A stretch of 26,623 nucleotides of DNA from JAIXRY01 sp964444515. Its GTDB lineage: Bacteria > Patescibacteriota > Minisyncoccia > Phycocordibacterales > UBA9973. The notes below the pieces were generated by a model. That model was not told the DNA's origin. It worked only from the letters and a program-made list of their open reading frames with translations, and ran no database searches. Shown here in pieces: positions 6,571-12,799 of the stretch. Position numbers and translations under genes: made by a program. The first letter of the stretch is position 1. Every line of letters begins with the position of its first letter. Location: positions 1-26,623 of the forward strand of contig CAYUGY010000006.1 of NCBI GenBank assembly GCA_964444515.1, read 5' to 3'.

Positions 6571-9036
6571 TTATAGACATGTCAGTGAAGCAATCGAATC
6601 CCCCGCTCTCAACTTCATGATGTGAACCCCTTGCGTGTCACGTCCTGAAGTCGGCAATGATGCAAGTTCCACACGAATGATTTGTCCTTTTTGAGAAACG
6701 GCAATCAATTCACTTTGATCGGTGATAACTTTAGCAACAATCAATGAACCAGTTTTTGCAGTCAATTTTGCTGTCTTGATTCCAGAGCCACCACGATTTT
6801 GAATCTTGTATTCTTTCAAAGCAGTTTTCTTACCGAGACCATTTGCGGTCATAACAAGCAATGTTCCTTCTTTTTCATCTTTTTTGACTGCGTCAACACC
6901 GATGACAGAATCTCCTTTACCAAGCTTGAGAGCACGAACACCACCAGCTGCGCGCCCCATTTCTCGGACATCATCTTCTGCAAAACGGATTGATTGTCCA
7001 AGTTGTGTTGCAATCATGATTGTGTCGCCTTTTTCTACAGAGAGCACATCTACCAATTCATCGTCTTTTGCCAATTTGATAGAAATAATTCCACTACGAC
7101 GTACGTCTTTGAAACTTTCTGCAGAAACTTTTTTGATATCACCTTGCTTAGTAATCAATGCAAGTTGAGACATACTTCCCTTCTTGTCTTTTGAAATCGG
7201 CAAGATTGAAGTAACTCGTTCTTCTCCGGTTAGTGACAAGAAATTCATAATAGACTTACCTTTGGTTGCACGTTTTCCTTCTGGAATATCGTACATTTTG
7301 ATTTGATAGGCTTTGCCGAGATTGGTGAAGAAGAGTAAATCACTGTGTGTGTTTGCGTTGATCAACATCGTAACGAAATCTTCTTCTTTTGGTTCGATAT
7401 CAATCACGCCGACACCACCGCGTTTTTGGGTGCGGTATTCAGATGGATCAGTACGCTTCACATAACCACCTTTGGTGTACACCAAGACTGATTCTTTTTC
7501 TGGAATCAAATCTTCTTCGTTCATTGACTTGAGTCCACCCTTCACAATCTTCGTGCGACGGTCATCACCGTATTTTTCTTTTGCTTCAAGTAGTTCTGAA
7601 GAAATCACTGCGAGCATTTTCTTTTTGTTAGCAAGCAATGCTTCACATTCAGCGATAAATAATTGTTTTTCTTTCAACTCAAGCTCAACCGCTTTTCGTT
7701 CAAGACCAGCCAATTTTTGCAAACGCATTTCCAAAATCGCAATCGTTTGTAATTCTGAGAATTTGAATTCTTTCATCAAGTTGACCTTTGCAATTGCTGC
7801 GTCTTTTGATTCACGAATAATAGTAATCACGCGGTCGATATGATCGAGTGCTTTTTTCAAACCGAGCAAGATATGTTCACGCTCTTTCGCTTTTTGCAAA
7901 TCAAATTCTGTTCGACGACGAACAACAATTTGTCGATGAGAAATAAATTCAGACAATACTGATTTGAGCGACAGTGTTTGTGGAACTCCATCAACAATTG
8001 CAACGACGTTGTAGTGGAACGTAGATTCAAGTTGTGTGTGTTTATATAAATAGTTGAGGACTTTTTGTGGATGAGCACCGTTTTTCAAATCAATCACCAC
8101 ACGAATATCATTGGTTGATTCATCGCGAATATCTTTGATACCTTCAATTTTCTTTTCTTGAATTAATTCAACGATTGAAATGATCAAGTTTGATTTGTTC
8201 ACACGGAACGGAATTGAAGAAACAATAATTTGGAACGAACCACTTTTTGTTTCAACAATTTCTGCGACCCCACGAGTTACTACACCACCACGTCCAGTTG
8301 CATATGCATGTAAAATATCTGTTTTGTTGTACGCAATTCCACCAGTTGGAAAATCTGGACCTTGGACAAATTCCGCCAAATCTTCAGTTGTTGCATCTGG
8401 ATTATCAATAAGGTGAATTGTTGCATCAACAACTTCCCCCAAATTGTGTGGAGGAATGTTTGTTGCCATACCAACAGCGATACCCAACGTTCCATTGAGT
8501 AACAAGTTTGGTAATCCTGCAGGTAGAACAGTTGGTTCTTTTTTGCTACCGTCGTAGTTCGGACGGAAATCTACCGTATTCTTTTCCAAATCACGAAGCA
8601 TTTCACTCGAGATTTTTGACATACGAGCTTCGGTATAACGCATCGCCGCAGCATTATCTCCGTCGATTGAACCGAAGTTTCCTTGTCCAATAATGAGAGG
8701 ATAACGAGTTGAGAAATCTTGCGCCAAGTTGACCATTGAGTCATACACAGCAACATCACCGTGCGGGTGATATTTTCCAAGCACGTCTCCGACTACCGCA
8801 GCACTTTTTCGAGATTTTGCAGATGCAGTCAATCCCATCTCATGCATGGCATACAAAATACGTCGGTGCACTGGCTTCAAACCATCACGCACATCAGGAA
8901 GTGCACGTTCAGTAATAACACTCATCGCATAGTCGATGTATGATGTTTTCATTTCATCAACAACGTTTACTGAGACCACGTTAATGTGTGGTTTGATTGG
9001 TTCTGCTTCTACAATTGTTTTTTTCTTGGCTGACAT
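6571..9036 (-). CDS. gyrA: DNA gyrase subunit A
   Basis: The protein has 821 residues, normal for GyrA, which cuts and rejoins DNA during ATP-driven negative supercoiling with GyrB. The winged-helix segment VGDVLGKYHPHGDVAVYD (82-99) and AAMRYTEARM with the catalytic Tyr134 are clear, followed by tower and coiled-coil regions and a C-terminal beta-pinwheel of repeated blades. The GyrA box reads QKRGGVG (near residue 540), showing gyrase rather than topoisomerase IV, although its sixth position is Val where a basic residue is usual. Val95 occupies the position of E. coli Ser83, where hydrophobic replacements are linked to quinolone resistance; Asp99 (E. coli Asp87) is kept. The gene is last in an operon with the MBL protein and a small membrane protein, 9 bases after the latter, and ends in a strong terminator. 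Confidence 0.97.
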   Translation of the reverse strand: MSAKKKTIVEAEPIKPHINVVSVNVVDEMKTSYIDYAMSVITERALPDVRDGLKPVHRRILYAMHEMGLTASAKSRKSAAVVGDVLGKYHPHGDVAVYDSMVNLAQDFSTRYPLIIGQGNFGSIDGDNAAAMRYTEARMSKISSEMLRDLEKNTVDFRPNYDGSKKEPTVLPAGLPNLLLNGTLGIAVGMATNIPPHNLGEVVDATIHLIDNPDATTEDLAEFVQGPDFPTGGIAYNKTDILHAYATGRGGVVTRGVAEIVETKSGSFQIIVSSIPFRVNKSNLIISIVELIQEKKIEGIKDIRDESTNDIRVVIDLKNGAHPQKVLNYLYKHTQLESTFHYNVVAIVDGVPQTLSLKSVLSEFISHRQIVVRRRTEFDLQKAKEREHILLGLKKALDHIDRVITIIRESKDAAIAKVNLMKEFKFSELQTIAILEMRLQKLAGLERKAVELELKEKQLFIAECEALLANKKKMLAVISSELLEAKEKYGDDRRTKIVKGGLKSMNEEDLIPEKESVLVYTKGGYVKRTDPSEYRTQKRGGVGVIDIEPKEEDFVTMLINANTHSDLLFFTNLGKAYQIKMYDIPEGKRATKGKSIMNFLSLTGEERVTSILPISKDKKGSMSQLALITKQGDIKKVSAESFKDVRRSGIISIKLAKDDELVDVLSVEKGDTIMIATQLGQSIRFAEDDVREMGRAAGGVRALKLGKGDSVIGVDAVKKDEKEGTLLVMTANGLGKKTALKEYKIQNRGGSGIKTAKLTAKTGSLIVAKVITDQSELIAVSQKGQIIRVELASLPTSGRDTQGVHIMKLRAGDSIASLTCL

Positions 9037-9045
9037 ATTTTTTCT

Positions 9046-9276
9046 TTATTTAGTAGATAATCCTGAACCGACGGAATCGACAACTTCTCCGACACTTGCA
9101 GAAATTGCATTGAACGGTGTTTTTAGATCGGGATAATTCATCACATTTCGAGAAAAACCAAAAGTGATAACCGCCCAAGCCACAAGAAGAATAGCACCGA
9201 AACCAATGGCAGTATTTCTGGCAAAAATACGCCTTTTCTCATATGATTGATTTTTGATATGGTTTAAGAAAATCAT
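9046..9276 (-). CDS. Small single-helix membrane protein in the gyrA operon
   Basis: The protein has 76 residues. A basic N-terminus (NQSYEKRRIFARN) precedes one hydrophobic helix (about 22-43, TAIGFGAILLVAWAVITFGF), followed by a polar tail of about 30 residues, predicted outside. It lies 17 bases after the MBL gene and 9 bases before gyrA on the same strand, so all three share a transcript. A TATAAT at 9280-9285 lies just upstream but too close to the ATG (3 bases) to be a convincing promoter for this start. Family not recognised. Confidence 0.75.
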   Translation of the reverse strand: MIFLNHIKNQSYEKRRIFARNTAIGFGAILLVAWAVITFGFSRNVMNYPDLKTPFNAISASVGEVVDSVGSGLSTK

Positions 9277-9293
9277 ACTATTATATGTATATG

Positions 9294-9926
9294 TTACTCA
9301 CTAATAACAATAACCGCACCTTGTCGCTCAAGTACATCTTTGCGCTTCAAGGTAAGTTTATCAACCTTTTCGGCTTTTTCTTGTCCTGTTTCTTTGAGAA
9401 AATTTGAAAGTGCATCTTTTTCTTGATCATTCCCATAATCCATCGGAATCGTAATACGTGATTCAAGTGCGACAGAAATCTTAGCAGCATCTTTGAAGTT
9501 GATGATGTCTTTGCCGCCGATTGGGATAAAAAGTAGATCTGGGCTATTCAATAGCTCTGTTGCTTCACTTGAAAGTTTGGTTGCAGTAAGTGCTCCCAAG
9601 AAAACGATACGAATACCGTCGAGTTCAAACATATACATTGTATTAAAATGCGTCTTACCGTCCAATACAGCAGGCATACTAACTCCTTCAAAAAGTAAGC
9701 CTTTTACTTCATACGAACCTGGTCCATCGATAATGAATGGTTCTTTTTCTCCATAAAAAAATGATTCTCCCCCATTGAAATCTTTTGTGTGTGTACTTGA
9801 AAGGACAATGTCTGCCCCGAATTTAGAGATTGCAAATTTCGAATCTTTTGTAGGTGGATTGAGCACAATAGTCAAATCACCTTGTGTTATTTTGAAACAT
9901 TGTTTGCCGAGATATGAAATTACCAT
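9294..9926 (-). CDS. Metallo-beta-lactamase-fold protein lacking the usual metal ligands
   Basis: The protein has 210 residues. The order of elements (start MVISYLGKQCFKI, then TIVLNPP, then ADIVLSSTH, then EPFIIDGPGSYEVKGL, then IRIVFLGAL, then PDLLFIPIGG) is that of UlaG-like Lactamase_B_3 proteins of the MBL fold. The HxHxDH metal motif expected after ADIVLSS reads THTKDFNG, so the second and last His are replaced by Lys and Phe. Later metal His residues are also not evident. The protein is therefore probably not a normal zinc hydrolase; a structural or RNA/DNA-linked role is possible but unproven. It is the first gene of the operon ending in gyrA. Its ATG coincides with the predicted transcription start. 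Confidence 0.75.
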   Translation of the reverse strand: MVISYLGKQCFKITQGDLTIVLNPPTKDSKFAISKFGADIVLSSTHTKDFNGGESFFYGEKEPFIIDGPGSYEVKGLLFEGVSMPAVLDGKTHFNTMYMFELDGIRIVFLGALTATKLSSEATELLNSPDLLFIPIGGKDIINFKDAAKISVALESRITIPMDYGNDQEKDALSNFLKETGQEKAEKVDKLTLKRKDVLERQGAVIVISE

Positions 9927-9932
9927 AGCTTT

Positions 9933-9941
9933 ATTATATCA
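9933..9941 (-). promoter_or_regulatory. Extended -10 promoter of the MBL-gyrA operon (leaderless)
   Basis: TGA-TATAAT on the minus strand (hexamer 9933-9938) ends exactly 6 bases before the A of the ATG at 9926. The -35 is poor. An imperfect hairpin (about 9956-9984) lies just upstream, so it is in promoter DNA rather than mRNA if this start is right. Confidence 0.65.
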
Positions 9942-9996
9942 TAATTTGAGCAATACCAATATTGACCCGTGTCAAAATATTGGGATAAATATATAT

Positions 9997-10023
9997 AAAA
10001 AAAAATGACCCGGAGGGCCATTT
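9997..10023 (-). terminator. Terminator of the unknown gene 10041-10469
   Basis: On the minus strand a 9-bp stem (10015-10023 with 10003-10011, one G-U pair) has a 3-base loop and ends in a run of about nine U. It lies 18 bases after the stop codon. Confidence 0.85.
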
Positions 10024-10040
10024 ATCGAAATGATTTTGTT

Positions 10041-10469
10041 TTAATTGATCGAGACTAGACAAAATCTTCTTTCATAAAATCTTTGAACGATTGATGAATT
10101 TTCAAAGAAAAAATCCATTTCATAACCTTGATACTTTAAAAGCATCAAGCAATCTTCTCTCTTGAAAATCTGAACGCCATAAATCCTGTTCATTACCCAA
10201 AAATAAAGACTGTGTTTTCTTTCCTGTTCAGACGCAAAAACAAACGCATTAACACGTGATTGCATTTCCCTCTCACTCATGTGATGTAACGGGGATTCTC
10301 CTAAAAATTGCCCAATATATTTATTGACCGCATCTTGACCACAACCAATCAAAAAACAATAATACCGTTCAAGTGATTCTGCCAATTCTGGTCGCTCACA
10401 ATCAATAAGTAATCGAGCATTGCCTAAAACTTGATCAAGGGTCAAGTCTGGAATATCTTTTAATTTCAT
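10041..10469 (-). CDS. Protein of unknown function
   Basis: The protein has 142 residues from the ATG at 10469. The frame is open to a TTG at 10481, but the ATG fits better after the predicted transcription start near 10487. It is soluble, mostly helical in appearance, rich in Glu, Arg, Tyr and Phe, with five cysteines (for example IDCERPE, YYCFLIGCG, REDCLML). No signal peptide or membrane helix is seen. I recognise no family. It is a single-gene unit with its own promoter and terminator, divergent from the S1 gene leader, which shows that it is a real gene. Nothing in the sequence points to a specific role. Confidence 0.7.
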   Translation of the reverse strand: MKLKDIPDLTLDQVLGNARLLIDCERPELAESLERYYCFLIGCGQDAVNKYIGQFLGESPLHHMSEREMQSRVNAFVFASEQERKHSLYFWVMNRIYGVQIFKREDCLMLLKYQGYEMDFFFENSSIVQRFYERRFCLVSIN

Positions 10470-10493
10470 TGTTTTTAACAATTATCCATCAAA

Positions 10494-10522
10494 ACTATAC
10501 CACAAAATAAAAACAAAAGCAA
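10494..10522 (-). promoter_or_regulatory. Promoter of the unknown gene 10041-10469
   Basis: On the minus strand TTGCTT (10517-10522), a 17-base spacer and extended -10 TGG-TATAGT (hexamer 10494-10499). Predicted start is near 10487, giving an 18-base leader. It is back to back with the promoter at 10532-10559. Confidence 0.65.
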
Positions 10523-10531
10523 CGATTTTCC

Positions 10532-10559
10532 TTGTCTTTTTCTGTAGAAATGCTATAGT
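10532..10559 (+). promoter_or_regulatory. Promoter of the S1 leader or small RNA
   Basis: TTGTCT (10532-10537), a 16-base spacer and extended -10 TGC-TATAGT (hexamer 10554-10559). Predicted transcription start is the A at 10566. Confidence 0.7.
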
Positions 10560-10565
10560 GGCTCT

Positions 10566-10657
10566 ATTACAAGGTCACCTGTGTCATAACCCTCATTTCC
10601 CTCTTACGACCAATAACAAATGAGAAGTCACAGGCACCGCTTAATGCGGTTTTTTCT
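10566..10657 (+). ncRNA. Structured leader or small RNA ending in a terminator, upstream of the S1 gene
   Basis: The RNA starts at the predicted +1 at 10566. It folds into a two-part hairpin: outer stem CCTGTG/CACAGG (10578-10583 with 10629-10634), inner stem CTCATTT/AAATGAG (10592-10598 with 10618-10624), and a 19-base pyrimidine-rich loop. A terminator follows (10636-10655). Either it is a free RNA of about 90 bases or it is an attenuator for the S1 gene, whose ATG lies 46 bases past the terminator. GGT at 10573-10575 can pair with ACC at 10636-10638, which is also part of the terminator stem, so mutually exclusive folds are possible. It lacks the conserved core of the SRP RNA. I recognise no known family. 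Confidence 0.6.
10636..10655 (+). terminator. Terminator or attenuator before the S1 gene
   Basis: Stem ACCGC/GCGGT (10636-10640 with 10646-10650), loop TTAAT, followed by six T including the last stem base. Confidence 0.75.
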
Positions 10658-10701
10658 TTTCTTGTATAAAGATCCAGAAAAAGACAAAAAATTTTTATAA
10701 T

Positions 10702-11751
10702 ATGAAAACATACGTAGACAAAATTACAGATAAGCCAGTCATCGAATCTATCATCGAAGGATCAGTGCTTTCTATCAAGAAAGCCAACGTCTTCATCGAT
10801 TTGGGAACATTTGGTACTGGTATTATCTATGGAAAAGAATTCCAAAATGCTCGCGACATTATCAAAAAGATAAATGTTGGAGATTTGATCAAAGCAAAAG
10901 TTGTTGATATTGAAAACGAAGATGGATACATCGAACTTTCTCTCAAAGAAGCAAAACAAGCATTGATCTGGAGTGAAGCAGAAAAAATGATCAAGACAAA
11001 GACACCGATTGAAGTAACTATCAAAGAAGCAAACAAAGGTGGATTGATCATTGATTGGCAAGGAATCTCAGGTTTCCTCCCAGCATCACAATTGAAACCA
11101 GAACACTATCCACGTGTTGAAGATTCAGACAAAGATAAAATCTTGAAAGAATTGAAGAAAATCGTTGGAAAGAAAATCAATGTTATTATCATCTCTGCAC
11201 TTTCAAAAGAAGGTAAATTGATCTTCTCAGAAAAAGACGGTAACAGTGAAGAACGTCAAGAAATTGTTGGAAAATACACCATTGGCGACGAAGTAAACTG
11301 TGAAGTTGCAGGATTGGTAGACTTCGGTGTCTTCTTGAAGATCGAAGAAGGGCTAGAAGGATTGGTACACATTTCTGAAATCGATTGGGGTCTAGTAGAT
11401 GACACACGTTCACGATTCAAACTCGGCGACAAAGTCAAAGCAAAGATCATTGAAATCAAAGATGGAAAGATTTCTCTTTCAATCAAAGCACTCAAAGAAA
11501 ATCCATGGAATGCATTCGATGGTAAATTGAAAAAAGGTGATTCAATCGAAGGAGTTGTAATCAAATACAACAAACACGGAGCACTTGTTTCAATTGCTGA
11601 AGGAGTTGCAGGACTAGTTCACAACTCTTCATACGGAGGAGAAGACAAGCTACGAACAGCACTTTCTCTCGGAAAGACATACAAATTCCAAGTTACTCTT
11701 TTTGAACCAAAAGAACAAAAGATGACATTGGTACCTGCTGAACAAGCATAA
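10702..11751 (+). CDS. rpsA: 30S ribosomal protein S1-like, four S1 domains
   Basis: The protein has 349 residues and four S1 RNA-binding domains, at about residues 13-85, 98-170, 190-260 and 275-345; E. coli S1 has six. Domain 3 is the most typical (GDEVNCEVAGLVDFGVFLK, then GLEGLVHISEI), domain 4 also shows GVAGLVHNSSYGG. S1 proteins bind single-stranded mRNA and, where present on the ribosome, help recruit structured or Shine-Dalgarno-poor messages, which fits this genome. The ATG at 10702 has no Shine-Dalgarno site. TATAAT directly abuts the ATG (10696-10701), too close to serve as the promoter for this start, so expression probably comes from 10566 by reading through the terminator at 10636-10655. 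A 23-bp terminator follows the stop codon. Confidence 0.85.
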   Translation: MKTYVDKITDKPVIESIIEGSVLSIKKANVFIDLGTFGTGIIYGKEFQNARDIIKKINVGDLIKAKVVDIENEDGYIELSLKEAKQALIWSEAEKMIKTKTPIEVTIKEANKGGLIIDWQGISGFLPASQLKPEHYPRVEDSDKDKILKELKKIVGKKINVIIISALSKEGKLIFSEKDGNSEERQEIVGKYTIGDEVNCEVAGLVDFGVFLKIEEGLEGLVHISEIDWGLVDDTRSRFKLGDKVKAKIIEIKDGKISLSIKALKENPWNAFDGKLKKGDSIEGVVIKYNKHGALVSIAEGVAGLVHNSSYGGEDKLRTALSLGKTYKFQVTLFEPKEQKMTLVPAEQA

Positions 11752-11753
11752 AC

Positions 11754-11807
11754 AAGAACATATAAAAAGCACGGAATCTAAAAGTTTCGTGCTTTTTATA
11801 TGTTCTT
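11754..11807. terminator. 23-bp bidirectional terminator after rpsA
   Basis: Arms 11754-11776 and 11785-11807 pair over 23 bases with one G-U pair around an 8-base loop. The GC core (GCACG/CGTGC) is flanked by A5/T5. It can end rpsA and also the convergent pth transcript. Confidence 0.9.
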
Positions 11808-11899
11808 TCGTAAAACTTTCTTGAGACTTGCGCAGACAGGTATTCGAGCAGAGCAATTCCTTACCAGAGGAATATGCGTGTCTCGAAAAAGATTTACGA
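11808..11899 (-). other. Complex inverted-repeat element in the pth 3' region
   Basis: This 92-base stretch between the rpsA terminator and the pth stop folds on itself: TCGTAAA/TTTACGA at the ends, then GAGAC/GTCTC, then CGCA/TGCG, then a terminal hairpin ATTCCT/AGGAAT. On the minus strand it would be the 3' untranslated part of the pth mRNA, just before the shared terminator. The nested order of four stems is unlikely by chance. It is not a tRNA and does not show the SRP RNA core. It may be an RNA gene or an RNA processing element. Confidence 0.5.
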
Positions 11900-12466
11900 C
11901 TAATTATATTTATTCATCGTCTTCTCTTTCCCGTTCACCATCAATGACTCAATCACCTTCCCAACCATCGGAGCAATATCTTTTTTGATTTTTTCCATTT
12001 CATCTTTTGAGAAATTTCCGAGCACGTCCGGTTTTCGCAAAATAGTATTTTCATCAAGCAATGACACACCAATTCGTATTCGCAAAAATGCTTTTGATTC
12101 GAGTACACCGACAATTGATTTGATGCCATTGTGTCCCCCATCTCCACGATCATAAGAAATACGAATCGTGCCAAGCGGCAAATCAATATCATCATGCACA
12201 ACCACTAATGATTCTGCAGACAACTGATGCTCTTTGATCAAGAAAGGAAGTACGTCACCAGAATTATTCATAAACGTTGTCGGTTTGATAAACAGCACAT
12301 CAGCTCCACCTGACAACTCATTTGTAACAAAAGCTTTTGCGTACTTATTTTCTATCCAGTCGTTATTGGTAAGCAGATCAAAAACAATCCACGCAACATT
12401 GTGTCGAGTGTTTTTATATTCATCTCCGACATTTCCGAGCCCTAATATAAACAGTCTAAAATTCAT
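11900..12466 (-). CDS. pth: Peptidyl-tRNA hydrolase
   Basis: The protein has 188 residues, the normal length. It frees tRNA from peptidyl-tRNA that dropped off ribosomes. The N-terminal signature GLGNVGDEYKNTRHNVAW (about 10-27) contains the catalytic His; the usual Gly after RHNV is Ala here. KPTTFMNNSG (about 62-71) holds the substrate-binding Asn, VVVHDDIDLPLG (about 88-99) the catalytic Asp, and GGHNGIKS (about 110-117) another conserved Asn. The C-terminus is rich in Lys and short. The ATG at 12466 directly abuts the arm of a long inverted-repeat element (12468-12587), with no Shine-Dalgarno site. The gene diverges from lepB and converges on rpsA. Confidence 0.95.
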   Translation of the reverse strand: MNFRLFILGLGNVGDEYKNTRHNVAWIVFDLLTNNDWIENKYAKAFVTNELSGGADVLFIKPTTFMNNSGDVLPFLIKEHQLSAESLVVVHDDIDLPLGTIRISYDRGDGGHNGIKSIVGVLESKAFLRIRIGVSLLDENTILRKPDVLGNFSKDEMEKIKKDIAPMVGKVIESLMVNGKEKTMNKYN

Positions 12467-12467
12467 C

Positions 12468-12587
12468 CCGTTAGAAATAGGTCGCGGTCAATATTACTTA
12501 AAACCACTATCCTATTTTGTATAAAAAAACCTAATAAAATTATCGATAAACCTGTTAGTAACTGCGACCGCGATTTCTAACGGGATT
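12468..12587. repeat. Long imperfect inverted repeat with AT-rich core, in front of pth
   Basis: GC-containing arms (12468-12490 and 12569-12587) pair as a 12-bp stem (CCCGTTAGAAAT with ATTTCTAACGGG) plus a 7-bp stem (CGCGGTC with GACCGCG), separated by an unpaired AGGT on one side only. Between the arms lie about 78 very AT-rich bases. The pth ATG starts right outside one arm. The shape fits either a 5' leader RNA structure or a small palindromic mobile repeat. Arm GTTAGAA resembles an integron attC core site (GTTRRRY) only loosely. Confidence 0.7.
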
Positions 12588-12590
12588 CAT
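12555..12590 (-). CDS. Predicted leaderless mini-gene of 11 codons
   Basis: An ATG at 12590 opens MNPVRNRGRSY followed by TAA. It lies exactly 6 bases after an extended -10 (TGT-TAAAAT, hexamer 12597-12602), the same geometry as secA and other leaderless genes here. The short reading frame runs through one arm of the inverted repeat upstream of pth. It could be a leader peptide, the start of the pth leader transcript, or a chance reading frame. It has no homology evidence. Confidence 0.3.
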   Translation of the reverse strand: MNPVRNRGRSY

Positions 12591-12596
12591 GACACC

Positions 12597-12605
12597 ATTT
12601 TAACA
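12597..12605 (-). promoter_or_regulatory. Extended -10 element upstream of the pth leader
   Basis: TGT-TAAAAT on the minus strand, predicted +1 at 12590, no good -35 at the right distance. It would put the whole inverted-repeat element (12468-12587) into the pth mRNA leader. Confidence 0.45.
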
Positions 12606-12626
12606 CAAACAGCACAGAAGAGATAT

Positions 12627-12656
12627 TTGTGTCAATGTAGACTATTGTTGTACAAT
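12627..12656 (+). promoter_or_regulatory. Possible promoter of the lepB leader
   Basis: TTGTGT (12627-12632), an 18-base spacer and TACAAT (12651-12656). Predicted start is near 12663, just before the left arm of the inverted repeat at 12669. A second candidate -10 (TATAAA, 12758-12763) nearer to lepB would leave the left arm out of the mRNA. Confidence 0.45.
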
Positions 12657-12668
12657 AGCGTCACATGG

Positions 12669-12799
12669 TCCGGTAGTAGATAATGACATAGTCAAATATG
12701 TATATCTAATTCGACTTTAAATAAATTATTCAAATTACTTAATATTATTAATATCTATATAAAATGACAAAATACATAATGTCATTTCTCACTACCGGA
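12669..12799 (+). promoter_or_regulatory. Structured leader of lepB closing on its start codon
   Basis: Left arm TCCGGTAGT (12669-12677) pairs with ACTACCGGA (12791-12799), and AATGACAT (12682-12689) pairs with ATGTCATT (12779-12786), with a 4-by-4 internal loop between. The last paired base is the A of the lepB ATG. The 89 bases inside are very AT-rich. A start codon held at the base of a stem, with no Shine-Dalgarno site, suggests control of translation. Confidence 0.6.

Noticed and set aside
10696..10701. TATAAT as rpsA promoter
   Set aside because: It directly touches the ATG, so +1 would fall inside the coding sequence; no -35 or TGn supports it. TATAAT is common by chance in such AT-rich DNA.
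11808..11899. SRP RNA or tRNA
   Set aside because: A CAGG and a GCAG occur at a short distance, but the GNRA-type tetraloop with its three closing pairs is missing, and no cloverleaf or T-arm can be drawn.
11800..11988. 62-codon plus-strand open frame after rpsA
   Set aside because: It runs across the terminator, the nested-stem element and the antisense end of pth; its codons show no family and no promoter precedes it.
12468..12587. Integron attC-like site
   Set aside because: GTTAGAA departs from GTTRRRY at the last base, no matching second site with the proper L and R boxes was seen at 12669-12799, and no integrase gene is in the window.
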